Positions 1-8,151 of a stretch of 64,000 nucleotides of DNA are shown piece after piece. The position numbers were made by a program, and so were the translations under genes. Position 1 is the stretch's first letter, and each line of letters opens with the position of its first letter. The notes below the pieces were generated by a model. That model made no database searches, had not been told where the DNA came from, and worked only from the letters and a program-made list of their open reading frames with translations. Source of the DNA: Elusimicrobia bacterium GWA2_56_46 (lineage in GTDB: Bacteria; Elusimicrobiota; Elusimicrobia; Elusimicrobiales; UBA9959); the NCBI GenBank assembly GCA_001799575.1, contig MGTT01000022.1, positions 1-64,000 on the forward strand, given 5' to 3'.

Positions 1-93
1 CCAGGTATGTGGGATTGGCCCACCCTTAAGTGGGTCCGGTTATGTGGGATTTACTACGCCAAAACTGGGGCTAAGTACGTGGGACGGAACATA
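1..93. repeat. Subterminal-repeat-like sequence, possible insertion-sequence end
   Basis: The decamer tatgtgggat occurs at 6-15 and 41-50, with a degenerate third copy (tacgtgggac) at 76-85. A small hairpin (cccac 19-23 with gtggg 30-34) sits between the first two copies. Repeated short motifs around a hairpin resemble the multiple terminal repeats of IS21- or IS481-type elements, but no transposase is visible and the window edge cuts the region. The third copy overlaps the 3' end of the helicase gene and encodes its last residues (VPRT), so the gene tail may have been replaced by insertion. The IS assignment is an inference. Confidence 0.4.
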
Positions 94-2272
94 GGGGATC
101 CCAGTCAAACCCAATCTCTGTTAGCCGGTCTGCCCGCTCCTTTGAGATTCGCCCTTTAATCTTAGTTCGTCGTTGCACAAGAACCCATTGACCTAAACCC
201 GGATTTTTAGGCCACCTCTTTTGCACATTGCAGTCGCCATGTGTGGTTTTGTAAGCGAGCAGTTCTCCGAAGCGCTCATCCCAGTTGTCGGCGAGGTTAT
301 CGATGCAAGAAACTGCGATTGATTTTTTTAAGTCTTGCAGTAAAATACTTGGGCCGAGGATTTCTATTTGTTCTCGGAAACGGGCGTCGCTGTAGCCTTT
401 GGCTTGGCCTCTTTCCTGGCGCATTTGGCGAATTATGTCGGCGAGGAGATCGTCCTGCTCCTGCAGGGCGGCTAGGACGTCCCAGACTTCCTCAAACTTG
501 CCCCGGAGAACGGCTTCTACTATGGTTTCATTCTTTTTGATTTCCAGGTAGAGCGGGACCAAGATATAGCCGAATTCTTTATTGGGGGCTTTGCGCATGG
601 CGCGGCCGGTGGCCTGGACTATGTCTACAGTGCTGCGTTTGGGGCTTAGGAAGGCCACCATGTCCACCGCCGGGACATCCACACCCTCGGTCAGGCATTT
701 GGCGTTTGAGACCAGGGCGCGGGCGGAGGTTTTAAATTCGCCCATCAGTTTTTCTCGCTCGGCGGAGGGCATTGAGCCGTTTACATGGAAGATTGAAAAA
801 TCTTTAAGGTGGCTGGCTATGCCTTCCGGGCCAGTAGCGGTGAAGGACTGGGCGGATTTGATGTTTTTATGGAAGGTGATTATTTTGCCGACTCCGTGCT
901 TCTCCACGGCGGCGGCGAGGGCCAGTTGGTTCGCCACCTGCTGTGCGTGTATTTCATCACCAGCCACAAGCACTTTGCCGCGCCTTAAAAGTTCCTGCCC
1001 GACCATCTCGGAGGTTACTACTGAAATCACTACTTTGTAACGGCTTATTATCCCGGCTCGGGCGGCTTCGGCAAAGGGGAGTTTATGGACTACTGCGCCG
1101 TAAGATTCCGGCACGTCCATAGAATAGACCAGTTTTGCGTCGCCTTCTTTGTCCCGCTTTAAAATATTGTAATGCCTTGGGGTGGCGGTCATGAAAACGC
1201 GCTTTTTCAGCGGAAGATTTTCATTAGAGAGGGCGAACGCATAGGTTTTCCCCTCGCGTCCTGCGGTTTTATGCGCCTCGTCGAATATTCCCAGGTCAAA
1301 AATATCCCGTCCCTTAAGCGCCTCACCGACCACACTGGCAGACATATAGGTTGAGAAAACCACTTTAACCCCGTCAACTTCGCTGTCAAGAAAGCGTTTA
1401 ACCTCGGCAGGGGCAGTTGTTACCTCAAAATCAAGGTCGGACTTTTTAACGACCAGTTCGTCCGCACCGCCCGTTATTGTTGGGTCGGAGCAGACGCAGA
1501 GATAAGCCAGGTTGTCCCAACCCGTGGCGGCCAGCCAGCCGTGCAGGGTCTGCTGTATAAGCGCGAGCGACGGCACCAACACCAGAACATTTTTAGCCGC
1601 CAGCCGCTCAGCTGCCCAGAGGGATAAAAGAGTTTTGCCGGTACCGCAGGCCATTATTACAGTAGCCCTGTCCGAGGATTTCAAGGCTGGCAGGAGGTCA
1701 TTTAACGCCTTTTCCTGGTGCGGGCGCGGCTTTGGGATTACCCTGGCTACCAGTGCGCCTTTTAACCACTTTTCAATGGCCGAAAAATTAGCGGTGGTAA
1801 GGCGGTCCAAATCGACACCGCGGATGGCAACAAAGTTTTGCCGCTGCTCTATGGTGGAGGCAAGGGTGTCTGAATTTGTAAAGATTATGGTGTGTGAAAC
1901 CCGGTCGGAGATGGCGAAGAAGGTAGACAGCAAACCCCAGTTAAGGCTTGGGCGGCCTGTATAGAATTTAGCCTGGTATGAGGCTATGCGCCCATCTTTC
2001 AGCTCTACAAGCCCATCCGTCCCCATGTCGCGGGAAACCGGCAGGCAAAGGCGTTTTAGCAGGGCGCTGGGCGCGCTGGTCTGCGGCCAGATTTCCTTTG
2101 CCTGGCATATGGGTTGCGTGGCAAGGTAAGCTTCAGCAAAAACCTCAAAAGCGTCGCCGCGCTCTTTTTCAAAAGACAAAGCGGAAATCCTGGCCTCAAG
2201 TTCGCCGAAACTATTCAGCCCGGTAAAAATCCCTGTCGCTGTAAATTTTGCGGACTGTGAATGTTTTGCCAT
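71..2272 (-). CDS. SF2 helicase with N-terminal PD-(D/E)xK-like nuclease domain
   Basis: Predicted DNA translocase fused to a restriction-like nuclease, probably acting on foreign DNA in the cytoplasm. Residues ~30-150 look like an Mrr-type fold: GTDG with Asp86, Glu90, then QAK at 100-102. The motor follows with Walker A (ACGTGKT, ~208), a DEAH box (~331), motif III MTATP (~361) and motif VI (QATGRAMR). The last ~65 residues (GLGQWVLVQRR, GFDWDP) match the helicase-associated HA domain. At 733 residues it is complete, with ATG at 2272 and stop at 71. It stands alone: no methyltransferase or specificity subunit is adjacent, so it is not a classical type I or III system. The domain reading is confident; the defence role is inferred from family and neighbourhood. 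Confidence 0.85.
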   Translation of the reverse strand: MAKHSQSAKFTATGIFTGLNSFGELEARISALSFEKERGDAFEVFAEAYLATQPICQAKEIWPQTSAPSALLKRLCLPVSRDMGTDGLVELKDGRIASYQAKFYTGRPSLNWGLLSTFFAISDRVSHTIIFTNSDTLASTIEQRQNFVAIRGVDLDRLTTANFSAIEKWLKGALVARVIPKPRPHQEKALNDLLPALKSSDRATVIMACGTGKTLLSLWAAERLAAKNVLVLVPSLALIQQTLHGWLAATGWDNLAYLCVCSDPTITGGADELVVKKSDLDFEVTTAPAEVKRFLDSEVDGVKVVFSTYMSASVVGEALKGRDIFDLGIFDEAHKTAGREGKTYAFALSNENLPLKKRVFMTATPRHYNILKRDKEGDAKLVYSMDVPESYGAVVHKLPFAEAARAGIISRYKVVISVVTSEMVGQELLRRGKVLVAGDEIHAQQVANQLALAAAVEKHGVGKIITFHKNIKSAQSFTATGPEGIASHLKDFSIFHVNGSMPSAEREKLMGEFKTSARALVSNAKCLTEGVDVPAVDMVAFLSPKRSTVDIVQATGRAMRKAPNKEFGYILVPLYLEIKKNETIVEAVLRGKFEEVWDVLAALQEQDDLLADIIRQMRQERGQAKGYSDARFREQIEILGPSILLQDLKKSIAVSCIDNLADNWDERFGELLAYKTTHGDCNVQKRWPKNPGLGQWVLVQRRTKIKGRISKERADRLTEIGFDWDPLCSVPRT

Positions 2273-2300
2273 GGTTATCCAAACAGAAATCCCTATTTAA

Positions 2301-2309
2301 ATTATAACA
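2301..2309 (-). promoter_or_regulatory. Extended -10 promoter for the helicase gene
   Basis: Read on the minus strand this is TGTTATAAT, a perfect -10 hexamer with the TGn extension, about 30 bases upstream of the ATG at 2272. No good -35 hexamer is present at 17-base spacing, which extended -10 promoters can tolerate. Confidence 0.45.
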
Positions 2310-2786
2310 CTTTGACTAACTCCATCCTTTAGCAGAAGGCGATTTTACGTTTTATCCTTTTTGCCTATTAAAAGTATAGCAGACCAACGCGACAACCGTG
2401 TGTCGGGTTGGAAAAGGCTGTTTTCGGGTTTTTTTAGCCTAATTTGGGGCGGGTCATTACGCTATACCATAAATGGGCGGGAACACATAAGCCGGGCCAG
2501 GCCGGGTGCGGCGGCCCCCACGAGGCCAGAGCACCCGGCCTGGTCCTACCTTATGGCTGTTCTCGGCCTCCGCTTCCCCGCCCGGTGGCGACAAATCAAT
2601 AACAGAAAAGACCACCGCGGCGGCCGTAGCAGCGGACGCCGGGGTGGTGTTTTATAAATACGGTGGCCACCGGCATAAATGCCGTTCAACATTATCAGTA
2701 ACAAGCCCGCGCCGCGAGTGGTTTGCGGCAAGCCGCTGGCGGGCGCGGGCAGAATCTGTATATAATAAATTCAGTTCTTTGCAGTG

Positions 2787-2846
2787 CGCGCGGGAAATAA
2801 TTTTCTGCGTTGTACGGACGCCGAAGGCGGACGGGAGCGGCCAGCA
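2787..2846 (+). repeat. AT/GC module, direct copy
   Basis: Sits in the insertion of structured copy 1. It contains gcgcgggaaataattttctg and, further on, tacggacgccgaaggcgg. The same two blocks occur in reverse orientation at about 3340-3427, and a related reverse copy lies near 12370-12480. Confidence 0.6.
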
Positions 2847-2872
2847 AGGCCGCGCATAAGGAGGTGATGAGT

Positions 2873-2989
2873 ATGATAAACACCTCTTTTCTGTTGGAGC
2901 AGAGCGAAGGCGCAATGGGCCGAGCCTGCGAACCCTTTTTCCTGCGGCAAGCATGGGCGGCCGCGCGGCGTGGCCGACCGTGCGGCTAA
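2873..2989 (+). CDS. Possible 38-residue microprotein
   Basis: A 38-codon plus-strand frame inside the insertion of structured copy 1. Its support is a near-perfect Shine-Dalgarno (aaggaggtgat, 2858-2868) ending 4 bases before the ATG. The product begins MINTSFLLEQ, has two Cys and an Arg-rich tail, and matches no family I know. GAGGTG (2861-2866) can pair with CACCTC (2881-2886), followed by TTTT, so the same sequence could be a small terminator or a ribosome-site-hiding hairpin. Low confidence that it is translated. Confidence 0.25.
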   Translation: MINTSFLLEQSEGAMGRACEPFFLRQAWAAARRGRPCG

Positions 2990-3161
2990 CGTGCGGCAAG
3001 GAGCGGAGCGGGGCCGCGCATCGTGGCCACGCCCGCGACGGCTTCACGAGGTAATCGCCTGGAGAATTAGATCAGAAAGCGGAATTTATAATGTCTCCGC
3101 AGGATGTTCGGCAAAGTAGTGTCGAACTTTAAACCTGAAGCTCCGTTGTTTTCCCTGGTCC

Positions 3162-3239
3162 ATACCGGACACATCGGTAACATGTTATACCGGATACATA
3201 GGTAACACTTTGAGCCCAAAGGGATTCCCGATGGGCTCA
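3162..3239. repeat. Tandem 21-base repeats plus hairpin, possible IS end
   Basis: Two near-identical 21-mers (ataccggacacatcggtaac at 3162-3181, and its variant at 3187-3207) are spaced 25 bases apart. A hairpin follows, TGAGCCC 3211-3217 with GGGCTCA 3233-3239, enclosing a GGGA/TCCC stem. The ccgga-cacataggtaaca pattern resembles terminal repeats of IS481/IS21-like elements. No transposase gene is present, so this would be a solo end or remnant. Confidence 0.4.
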
Positions 3240-3339
3240 AATCTTATCCGCGAAATGTCGTCGCAGGGCTCCGGCACTATGCGCCCCAACTGGGCCTTAC
3301 CGGTCCGCACTGCGGTGTCGCTGCGCTCCACCCCCGATC

Positions 3340-3427
3340 CGCCTTCGGTGTCCGTACTGGGCTATGCCCGTGCCGCAACAAGCGCTATGCGCATCAGGCG
3401 GCCAATGCAGAAAATTATTTCCCGCGC
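3340..3427 (-). repeat. AT/GC module, inverted copy
   Basis: Reverse-complement counterpart of 2787-2846: ccgccttcggtgtccgtac and cagaaaattatttcccgcgc are both recognisable. Between them, gctatgcgcatcaggcggcc recurs as a close variant downstream of structured copy 2 (about 12463-12485). The flanks of both copies therefore share ancestry beyond the core. No gene is visible from 3240 to 3488. Confidence 0.5.
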
Positions 3428-3488
3428 CCTTCAACTCTTTGCTGTTGTAAGGCGCAGAACACATTCCTCTGCCTGTTTTTATTATAAC

Positions 3489-4604
3489 TTATTTTGGGGG
3501 ATTATTTCTGATGTATTTCTGATAAATTTCTGATAACTTATATGACCTGGAGCGCCTTGAGGGATTCGCCAGCACAATCCAGCCGTCTTTTACCCATGCG
3601 GCAAGCAGATAAAGGACCATCCTGTCGGAAAGCCCCAAAGCGGCGGACATCTCCTGCGTAAAGACCACGTCTTTGCCGGCAAAAAGGCCCAGGATCACCC
3701 GCGCCCGGCGGTCCAGCTTGCGCAAAGGCGCGGGCTCGACCGGCAAGCCTTCCTTGGAATATCTCAAAGCCTCGTCTTTTGCGCGGTTAAAAACATCGGC
3801 AAGCAGCACAACAAAATATTCTATCCATCCGGTAAGATCGGAATCGGCGCGGCCCTCGTAATAGTTATGGTGCTTGTGCACCGCGAGCGAGTTGTAATAC
3901 GCCTCTATATCGCGGGCATGGTGCTCTTCCATAGAGAAGAACCCGCGCATACCGTAGCCGTCCCTGTGCAGCAGGAAAGTAGCCAGCAGCCGGGCGGTCC
4001 TGCCATTGCCGTCGTAATACGGATGTATTGTAACGAACTGATAATGCGCCAGCGCCGCTATTATGGGGCCGGGGATGCCGTTGCGCTCGGACTGGCGCAC
4101 CCAGGCGGCCATTTCGGACATAAGCTTATGCACGTCTTTGGCTTCCGGGGGCATATAGACAATAGCGCCGGTGGCCGAATCTTTAATAACGTTCTGCCCG
4201 GTACGGTAGGGCGTGGCCTTTGAGCGTTTGCCCTTCTCCACAATGGCGTGCAACTTCTTTATCAAATCCTCGGAGAACTCCGCCCGCTTTGCGGCCCATT
4301 CTTCCACCTTCAGAATTGCGTTCCAGTAATTGCGAACCTCGCTGATGTCGCGCTCGCGGCCATGGAAAGAAGTCTTCTTGCGCTCTATTACGTCCTGGGC
4401 TTCCTTCAGGGTAAGCCGGTTGCCTTCGATACGGGTAGAGAAATGCGTGGATCGCACCATGGCCGCGCGCCGCAGTTCCGCCTCAACGGCAGGCGGCAAA
4501 GCCGTGCGCTCCACAATGGTCTTTGCGGACTCAATATCCATCAACGCCCGAGCTATCTTGGAACTGATTTTATAAGTAGGCTGCCAAGAGTTTGTCTTTT
4601 TCAT
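3489..4604 (-). CDS. Fic/DOC family protein (class II, likely AMPylator)
   Basis: Fic enzymes transfer AMP or another nucleotide moiety from a nucleotide to a hydroxyl side chain of a target protein. The active-site loop is HPYYDGNGRTAR (194-205), with Tyr where Phe is usual, and the catalytic His194 and both Gly/Arg anchors are kept. An N-terminal inhibitory helix motif, STRIEGNR (56-63), marks a class II self-inhibited enzyme. The last ~80 residues look like a winged-helix DNA-binding domain (RARVILGLF, MVLYLLAAWVKDGWI). At 371 residues the length is normal for this subfamily. It lies 40 bases downstream of the ATPase-TOPRIM gene and is probably co-transcribed. The gene 3' end carries three tttctgat repeats. 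The target is unknown; a regulatory or toxin-like role in the island is inferred. Confidence 0.88.
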   Translation of the reverse strand: MKKTNSWQPTYKISSKIARALMDIESAKTIVERTALPPAVEAELRRAAMVRSTHFSTRIEGNRLTLKEAQDVIERKKTSFHGRERDISEVRNYWNAILKVEEWAAKRAEFSEDLIKKLHAIVEKGKRSKATPYRTGQNVIKDSATGAIVYMPPEAKDVHKLMSEMAAWVRQSERNGIPGPIIAALAHYQFVTIHPYYDGNGRTARLLATFLLHRDGYGMRGFFSMEEHHARDIEAYYNSLAVHKHHNYYEGRADSDLTGWIEYFVVLLADVFNRAKDEALRYSKEGLPVEPAPLRKLDRRARVILGLFAGKDVVFTQEMSAALGLSDRMVLYLLAAWVKDGWIVLANPSRRSRSYKLSEIYQKYIRNNPPK

Positions 4605-4644
4605 TCTTTAGATTTTTCTTTGGACGTACAGAAACTAGCGTTTC

Positions 4645-6135
4645 TCAGTTGGTTATTTGTTTCAGAATCGTCTCGAATTCCGAGACAAACGAAGAATTAA
4701 TCCCCGCATTATCTTTTTTCCATTGTCGAAAAAGTTTTGAACACCCTTTTCCCCAGTGTGGACGCTGTTCATTAAACCATTTTTTCATTTCCACCGAATT
4801 ATCGCTCGGATTCAGTCGATCTTTAAAACAAAACTGTTTAGTATACCCGCCCACATTTCCCCAGAATGCATGGCCTGGAGCCAATTGCTTTAGATAGTCA
4901 TAAAAAAAACGCTCAGGGCTAGTATCTCCAGGGAGCAAAACTACCCGAGGGCACCTATTGTGCTTCAGCGCACGGCCTTTATCTCCGTCCAGAATAAAAA
5001 TTGTGTTTTTAAATACAGGTATTTTTTTATTTGCAATCGTGACTAGCTGTTCACCACCAAAACTATCTTGCACAAACTGCACATGTGGAGTAATTTTAGG
5101 GCCAAGAATGCTTGAAACCCATAACCTCGCTTCTTCATCCTCACAAAACGCCAGCACCTTTTCAGTCTTTGATTTAAGTGGTGACTGAACCTTTAAATCA
5201 TTTATTATCTGTTCTATCCCGACAGTGCCTTGAACATTTCTCACCGTGCCGGCATGGCTCGTTAGATATACTACTGTAGAATGATGCTTAAACTCCTCAG
5301 AAATTATTTGTTCCACAATTGCCGTTGAATGCGTAGTAAACAGAACCTGAAGATTTAAATCCGAACTAAGCCGCATCATTTTATCAAGCAGCTTGATTTG
5401 CGCACCATGATACAATGTGGCATCCAGCTCATCTATCAATAGAAGTCCGCCAGGATAGGCAGCCCCCATCACTTCCTTTAACTTCTCAAAAGATAAAAAA
5501 GCAGTAAATATCTGACCTATATTGTCTTGGCCAGCCGAGTTGCCATAACAATTGTATTTGAGAGTCTTTGCGGCATAAAAACTCTTGCTAAACGAATCAA
5601 TATATTCAGGAGAGACAGTTTCATTGAGAATTAGAACCTCGTTATGAAAGTTCTGATAACTTTGGATTTGAGCCGGACTAAGAGTGCCGACTGAACGAGA
5701 TATAGTTGCCTCCTGAGCCAATGGAAAAAGCCGCCGCAAACCCAGGTATACTACTGGGAGCTCAATTTTATTGGCTTTAAGCTTGCTTTTACCCACACGC
5801 AACCGCAAAGCCTTATTCCCGGCCCGCTCCTTTCTGTCGTAAGACAAAACTGAAATGCTCTTATTGCCATTCAGATGCACCGTATAATCATGCTCTTTTG
5901 GACGATCATAATCCGGGTAGGAAAATCTAAATATTTCAGAATACTCCGTAGTAAAAGGCTTATTAGTTAGTGTCTTATACGTATTCGGAAAAGTAAACAC
6001 ATGCCCCACAAGCCCTAAAACAGATGACTTCCCTGTTCCGTTTTGCCCAGCAATAGCCGTTAGCCGCTCTCCACATTTTAATTCTATATTTTCTAAATGC
6101 CGGAACTTGTTTATCTGAAGTTTTTCAATTTTCAT
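4645..6135 (-). CDS. OLD-like ATPase with C-terminal TOPRIM domain
   Basis: An ABC-class ATPase fused to a TOPRIM nuclease, the architecture of OLD-family and GajA-type anti-phage proteins. Walker A is GQNGTGKS (30-37) and Walker B is LLLIDELD (231-238), with the H-loop FTTHS at ~266. The TOPRIM part starts near residue 325: an acidic cluster (CEDEEA, ~331) supplies the metal-binding Glu and DGDKG (~383) supplies the DxD. The ATG at 6135 has a good ribosome site (AAGGGAT). There is no UvrD-like helicase, HNH or reverse transcriptase partner next to it, so it is not a recognisable Gabija, Septu or retron set. Fic is the downstream neighbour. Family confident; function inferred. Confidence 0.8.
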   Translation of the reverse strand: MKIEKLQINKFRHLENIELKCGERLTAIAGQNGTGKSSVLGLVGHVFTFPNTYKTLTNKPFTTEYSEIFRFSYPDYDRPKEHDYTVHLNGNKSISVLSYDRKERAGNKALRLRVGKSKLKANKIELPVVYLGLRRLFPLAQEATISRSVGTLSPAQIQSYQNFHNEVLILNETVSPEYIDSFSKSFYAAKTLKYNCYGNSAGQDNIGQIFTAFLSFEKLKEVMGAAYPGGLLLIDELDATLYHGAQIKLLDKMMRLSSDLNLQVLFTTHSTAIVEQIISEEFKHHSTVVYLTSHAGTVRNVQGTVGIEQIINDLKVQSPLKSKTEKVLAFCEDEEARLWVSSILGPKITPHVQFVQDSFGGEQLVTIANKKIPVFKNTIFILDGDKGRALKHNRCPRVVLLPGDTSPERFFYDYLKQLAPGHAFWGNVGGYTKQFCFKDRLNPSDNSVEMKKWFNEQRPHWGKGCSKLFRQWKKDNAGINSSFVSEFETILKQITN

Positions 6136-6222
6136 TTATCCCTTAGATTTAAGGCCTAAACATTGAGTTTGCTTACAAGCCTCTTCTAATTTTTCATAAA
6201 AATGACTATTAACTTAGCAATG

Positions 6223-6228
6223 ATTATA
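6223..6228 (-). promoter_or_regulatory. -10-like TATAAT upstream of the ATPase-TOPRIM gene
   Basis: On the minus strand the hexamer is exactly TATAAT, about 90 bases before the ATG at 6135, in the gap after the ABC-3C operon. No clear -35 is present. It suggests that ATPase-TOPRIM and fic are expressed separately from the ABC-3C genes. Confidence 0.3.
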
Positions 6229-6246
6229 CTCCCTACAACTTTGCCC

Positions 6247-8151
6247 TCACTGAATCTTAAGAGTTTTTTTCGCCTGAGTGTAAAACTTGCCCACACAATA
6301 CGCAGTATTATCCAATGTGGGGTCAATCATTGATGTCGTGAATATTATTTGGTGCTCGGATTTACACGCCACAGAGAGTTCCACAATGCAACGCTGAAAG
6401 TTTTGACTTCTCACTTCCTCCATGCCCTTATCCTCAATATTGTCACAAAGAATAAATCGAGGATACCTAAAGAAGTCAAGTTCAGCCGAAGCAAAGAACA
6501 TTGCAAAATGGATACAGTTCTTCAAATATATGATTGAACTGGCAGAAAACTGATTTCGATCATTAACCCTAAAAGAATTCCTTTCAAAATCCACAACTAC
6601 ATTTTTTGGGTTTGAAAATGTCTCTTCTCGATTCAGGTCTTTTTTTAATAATAGGCCAGCAATTGTATCAATAGCACTATAGGCCTTAGCCAGATGGGAA
6701 TCCCGTGCTTTTTTCTTTTGCGATATCACAGCGTTTAACCGCTCGATTTCATCCTTCAACTTTAATGACTTATCCCGGAAATTCTCAATAACCTGTATTG
6801 TTTTTGCCTGCACATACAAATGCTCAATATGCGCTTCTGTTGAACCCTTATCAACCAAGAGCACATCCAGGTCTTTATTCCGTTCCGTTTTAACAGTGCG
6901 AATCGCTTCATTTAGGCGTGACCGCAGCAGGGCACATTTGCGCTCTAAAACAGGAAGCTCGGCTTTTAATTGGACGAGTTTGCTTTCCTTCTCACCTAGC
7001 AACGCACGGGATTCTTTTATCTGAAAAACAAGTTCTTGCTGCATCTTAAGATATTGCGTCTTTTCGGTGCCTTTTGAAGTTTTTTGATTACACAAGCAAC
7101 AGGCATCTTTATCTTTTGGCGCTGGCAAAGGCAGTAAACACTTAGGGCAGAATGTAAGGTTGATTTCCCCAAGAGTTTCCGCAGTAACCATAGAATTCGC
7201 AAGTGCTTCTCGACGACTTTCCAAGCTTGCCAAGAATTCTTTGGAATCCTCAAAATCAAACTCACCACGGTGAATGGAGTTCCTTAATGTTTCCAAATCC
7301 TGCTTTGTCGTTACATATTCAGCCTGGAATCGCTTGGCCTCAGATTCATCCCCAACGCCAGCCCCAAAACCCGCATCCGCAACAATTTCATCTATTTTAG
7401 CCTGCAACTCTTTACGCTTTGCCTCAGCCTCTTTTATCTTTTTATTAATTGTGTCCAGGTCCAGTTCAATTTTAGATTTCCTAAATGTATCAGAGATATT
7501 TTTATACTGGCCAGACAGCTCCTCGGCTAGTCGCTTTTTTTCGCGCAGTGTAAGTTCATTTGTGTATATGGAGTCATCATATACCCCCAAAAGAAGATCG
7601 CCGATAGACTTTCTGGTGGACGGATAGTCATACTGCTCATTTCTCATTATGGATTCGGGCGGGGTTAATTGATCCACATAGAGCATGCGAAGTATCTGAT
7701 GCATTGTCAGCATGCTCTCAAGCTCGGTCTTAATTTCAGGAAACTTGAGCAAATCGAATAAATAGTGTGAAAAATTATCCTTCTCCGCACTGCGCTTATA
7801 TGGGTATACAAGCCAACCCTCTGAAGAGGATGCACTTGCTTTGGCGTAGGTATCAGGAAATATCGCCATCGGTTGCAGGCCATGTTTTGTTATCTCGCGC
7901 CGTATCGTAATAGGAATCCCATTGATCTCTACTTCCGCCAATACGACATCACACTGCGCGGCTTCTGGCTTCCAGTTTTTGAAATCACCGCCAAGAACGT
8001 AGAAGATGAAGTCCGCAATGGTTGATTTTCCGGAACTGTTTTCGCCACGGATTATGTTTACACCGGAATGGAACTTCTCATCATACGCGGGACTGCCCTT
8101 GCAGAAAACCACCAAGCGATTAAGAGATAGCCTTGATTTAATTGGGGTCAT
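6247..8151 (-). CDS. ABC-3C system ATPase (Rad50-like, zinc-hook coiled coil)
   Basis: The motor/sensor of an ABC three-component conflict system. Walker A is GENSSGKST (~36-44), after the typical N-terminus LNRLVVFCKG. A long charged coiled coil fills about 200-530, interrupted by a zinc-knuckle-like CPKC...CCLC near 340-365, as in a Rad50-type hook. The C-terminal lobe has the signature region FSASSIIYLKN and a Walker B-like FILCDNIED. I place the start at ATG 8151; an in-frame TTG at 8163 would add four residues. It overlaps the middle-component gene by 14 bases and is last in the operon. In related systems the ATPase senses an invader and triggers the effector; that role is inferred here. 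Confidence 0.85.
   Translation of the reverse strand: MTPIKSRLSLNRLVVFCKGSPAYDEKFHSGVNIIRGENSSGKSTIADFIFYVLGGDFKNWKPEAAQCDVVLAEVEINGIPITIRREITKHGLQPMAIFPDTYAKASASSSEGWLVYPYKRSAEKDNFSHYLFDLLKFPEIKTELESMLTMHQILRMLYVDQLTPPESIMRNEQYDYPSTRKSIGDLLLGVYDDSIYTNELTLREKKRLAEELSGQYKNISDTFRKSKIELDLDTINKKIKEAEAKRKELQAKIDEIVADAGFGAGVGDESEAKRFQAEYVTTKQDLETLRNSIHRGEFDFEDSKEFLASLESRREALANSMVTAETLGEINLTFCPKCLLPLPAPKDKDACCLCNQKTSKGTEKTQYLKMQQELVFQIKESRALLGEKESKLVQLKAELPVLERKCALLRSRLNEAIRTVKTERNKDLDVLLVDKGSTEAHIEHLYVQAKTIQVIENFRDKSLKLKDEIERLNAVISQKKKARDSHLAKAYSAIDTIAGLLLKKDLNREETFSNPKNVVVDFERNSFRVNDRNQFSASSIIYLKNCIHFAMFFASAELDFFRYPRFILCDNIEDKGMEEVRSQNFQRCIVELSVACKSEHQIIFTTSMIDPTLDNTAYCVGKFYTQAKKTLKIQ

Larger units (their letters stand above)
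2384..3145 (+). ncRNA. Structured intergenic element, copy 1 (candidate RNA)
   Basis: This part of the 1.2-kb gap between helicase and fic holds no convincing protein gene. It matches 11919-12354 over most of its length in the same orientation. Stems: a 5' hairpin 2384-2411; a 16-bp stem 2494-2509 with 2531-2546; an outer stem GGTGGC 2584-2589 with GCCACC 2666-2671, enclosing an A-rich strand (aacagaaaag) and a hairpin closed by accacc 2611-2616 with ggtggt 2643-2648; and gcgga 3079-3083 with tccgc 3096-3100. Pairs 2615-2644 (C-G) and 3080-3099 (C-G) become G-C and A-T in copy 2, so pairing is kept. Relative to copy 2 it carries an insertion at about 2728-3009. Strand is assumed; transcription is not shown. 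It lacks the signature sequences of RNase P RNA, tmRNA, 6S and SRP RNA. Confidence 0.55.

Noticed and set aside
2384-2680. RNase P RNA, because of an acagaaa strand beside GC-rich stems
   Set aside because: The universal 5' block (GAGGAAAGTC) and the 3' partner sequences are missing, and two copies would be unexpected.
2652-3047. 131-residue minus-strand frame in structured copy 1
   Set aside because: Falls within the repeat and structured element, is not conserved in copy 2 and has Arg/Pro-rich random composition.
1-3239. Composite transposon carrying the helicase
   Set aside because: The two end-like repeat sets differ in sequence and no transposase is present.
4645-6135. Gabija GajA
   Set aside because: The domain layout fits, but no GajB (UvrD-like) gene is adjacent; kept as OLD-like.
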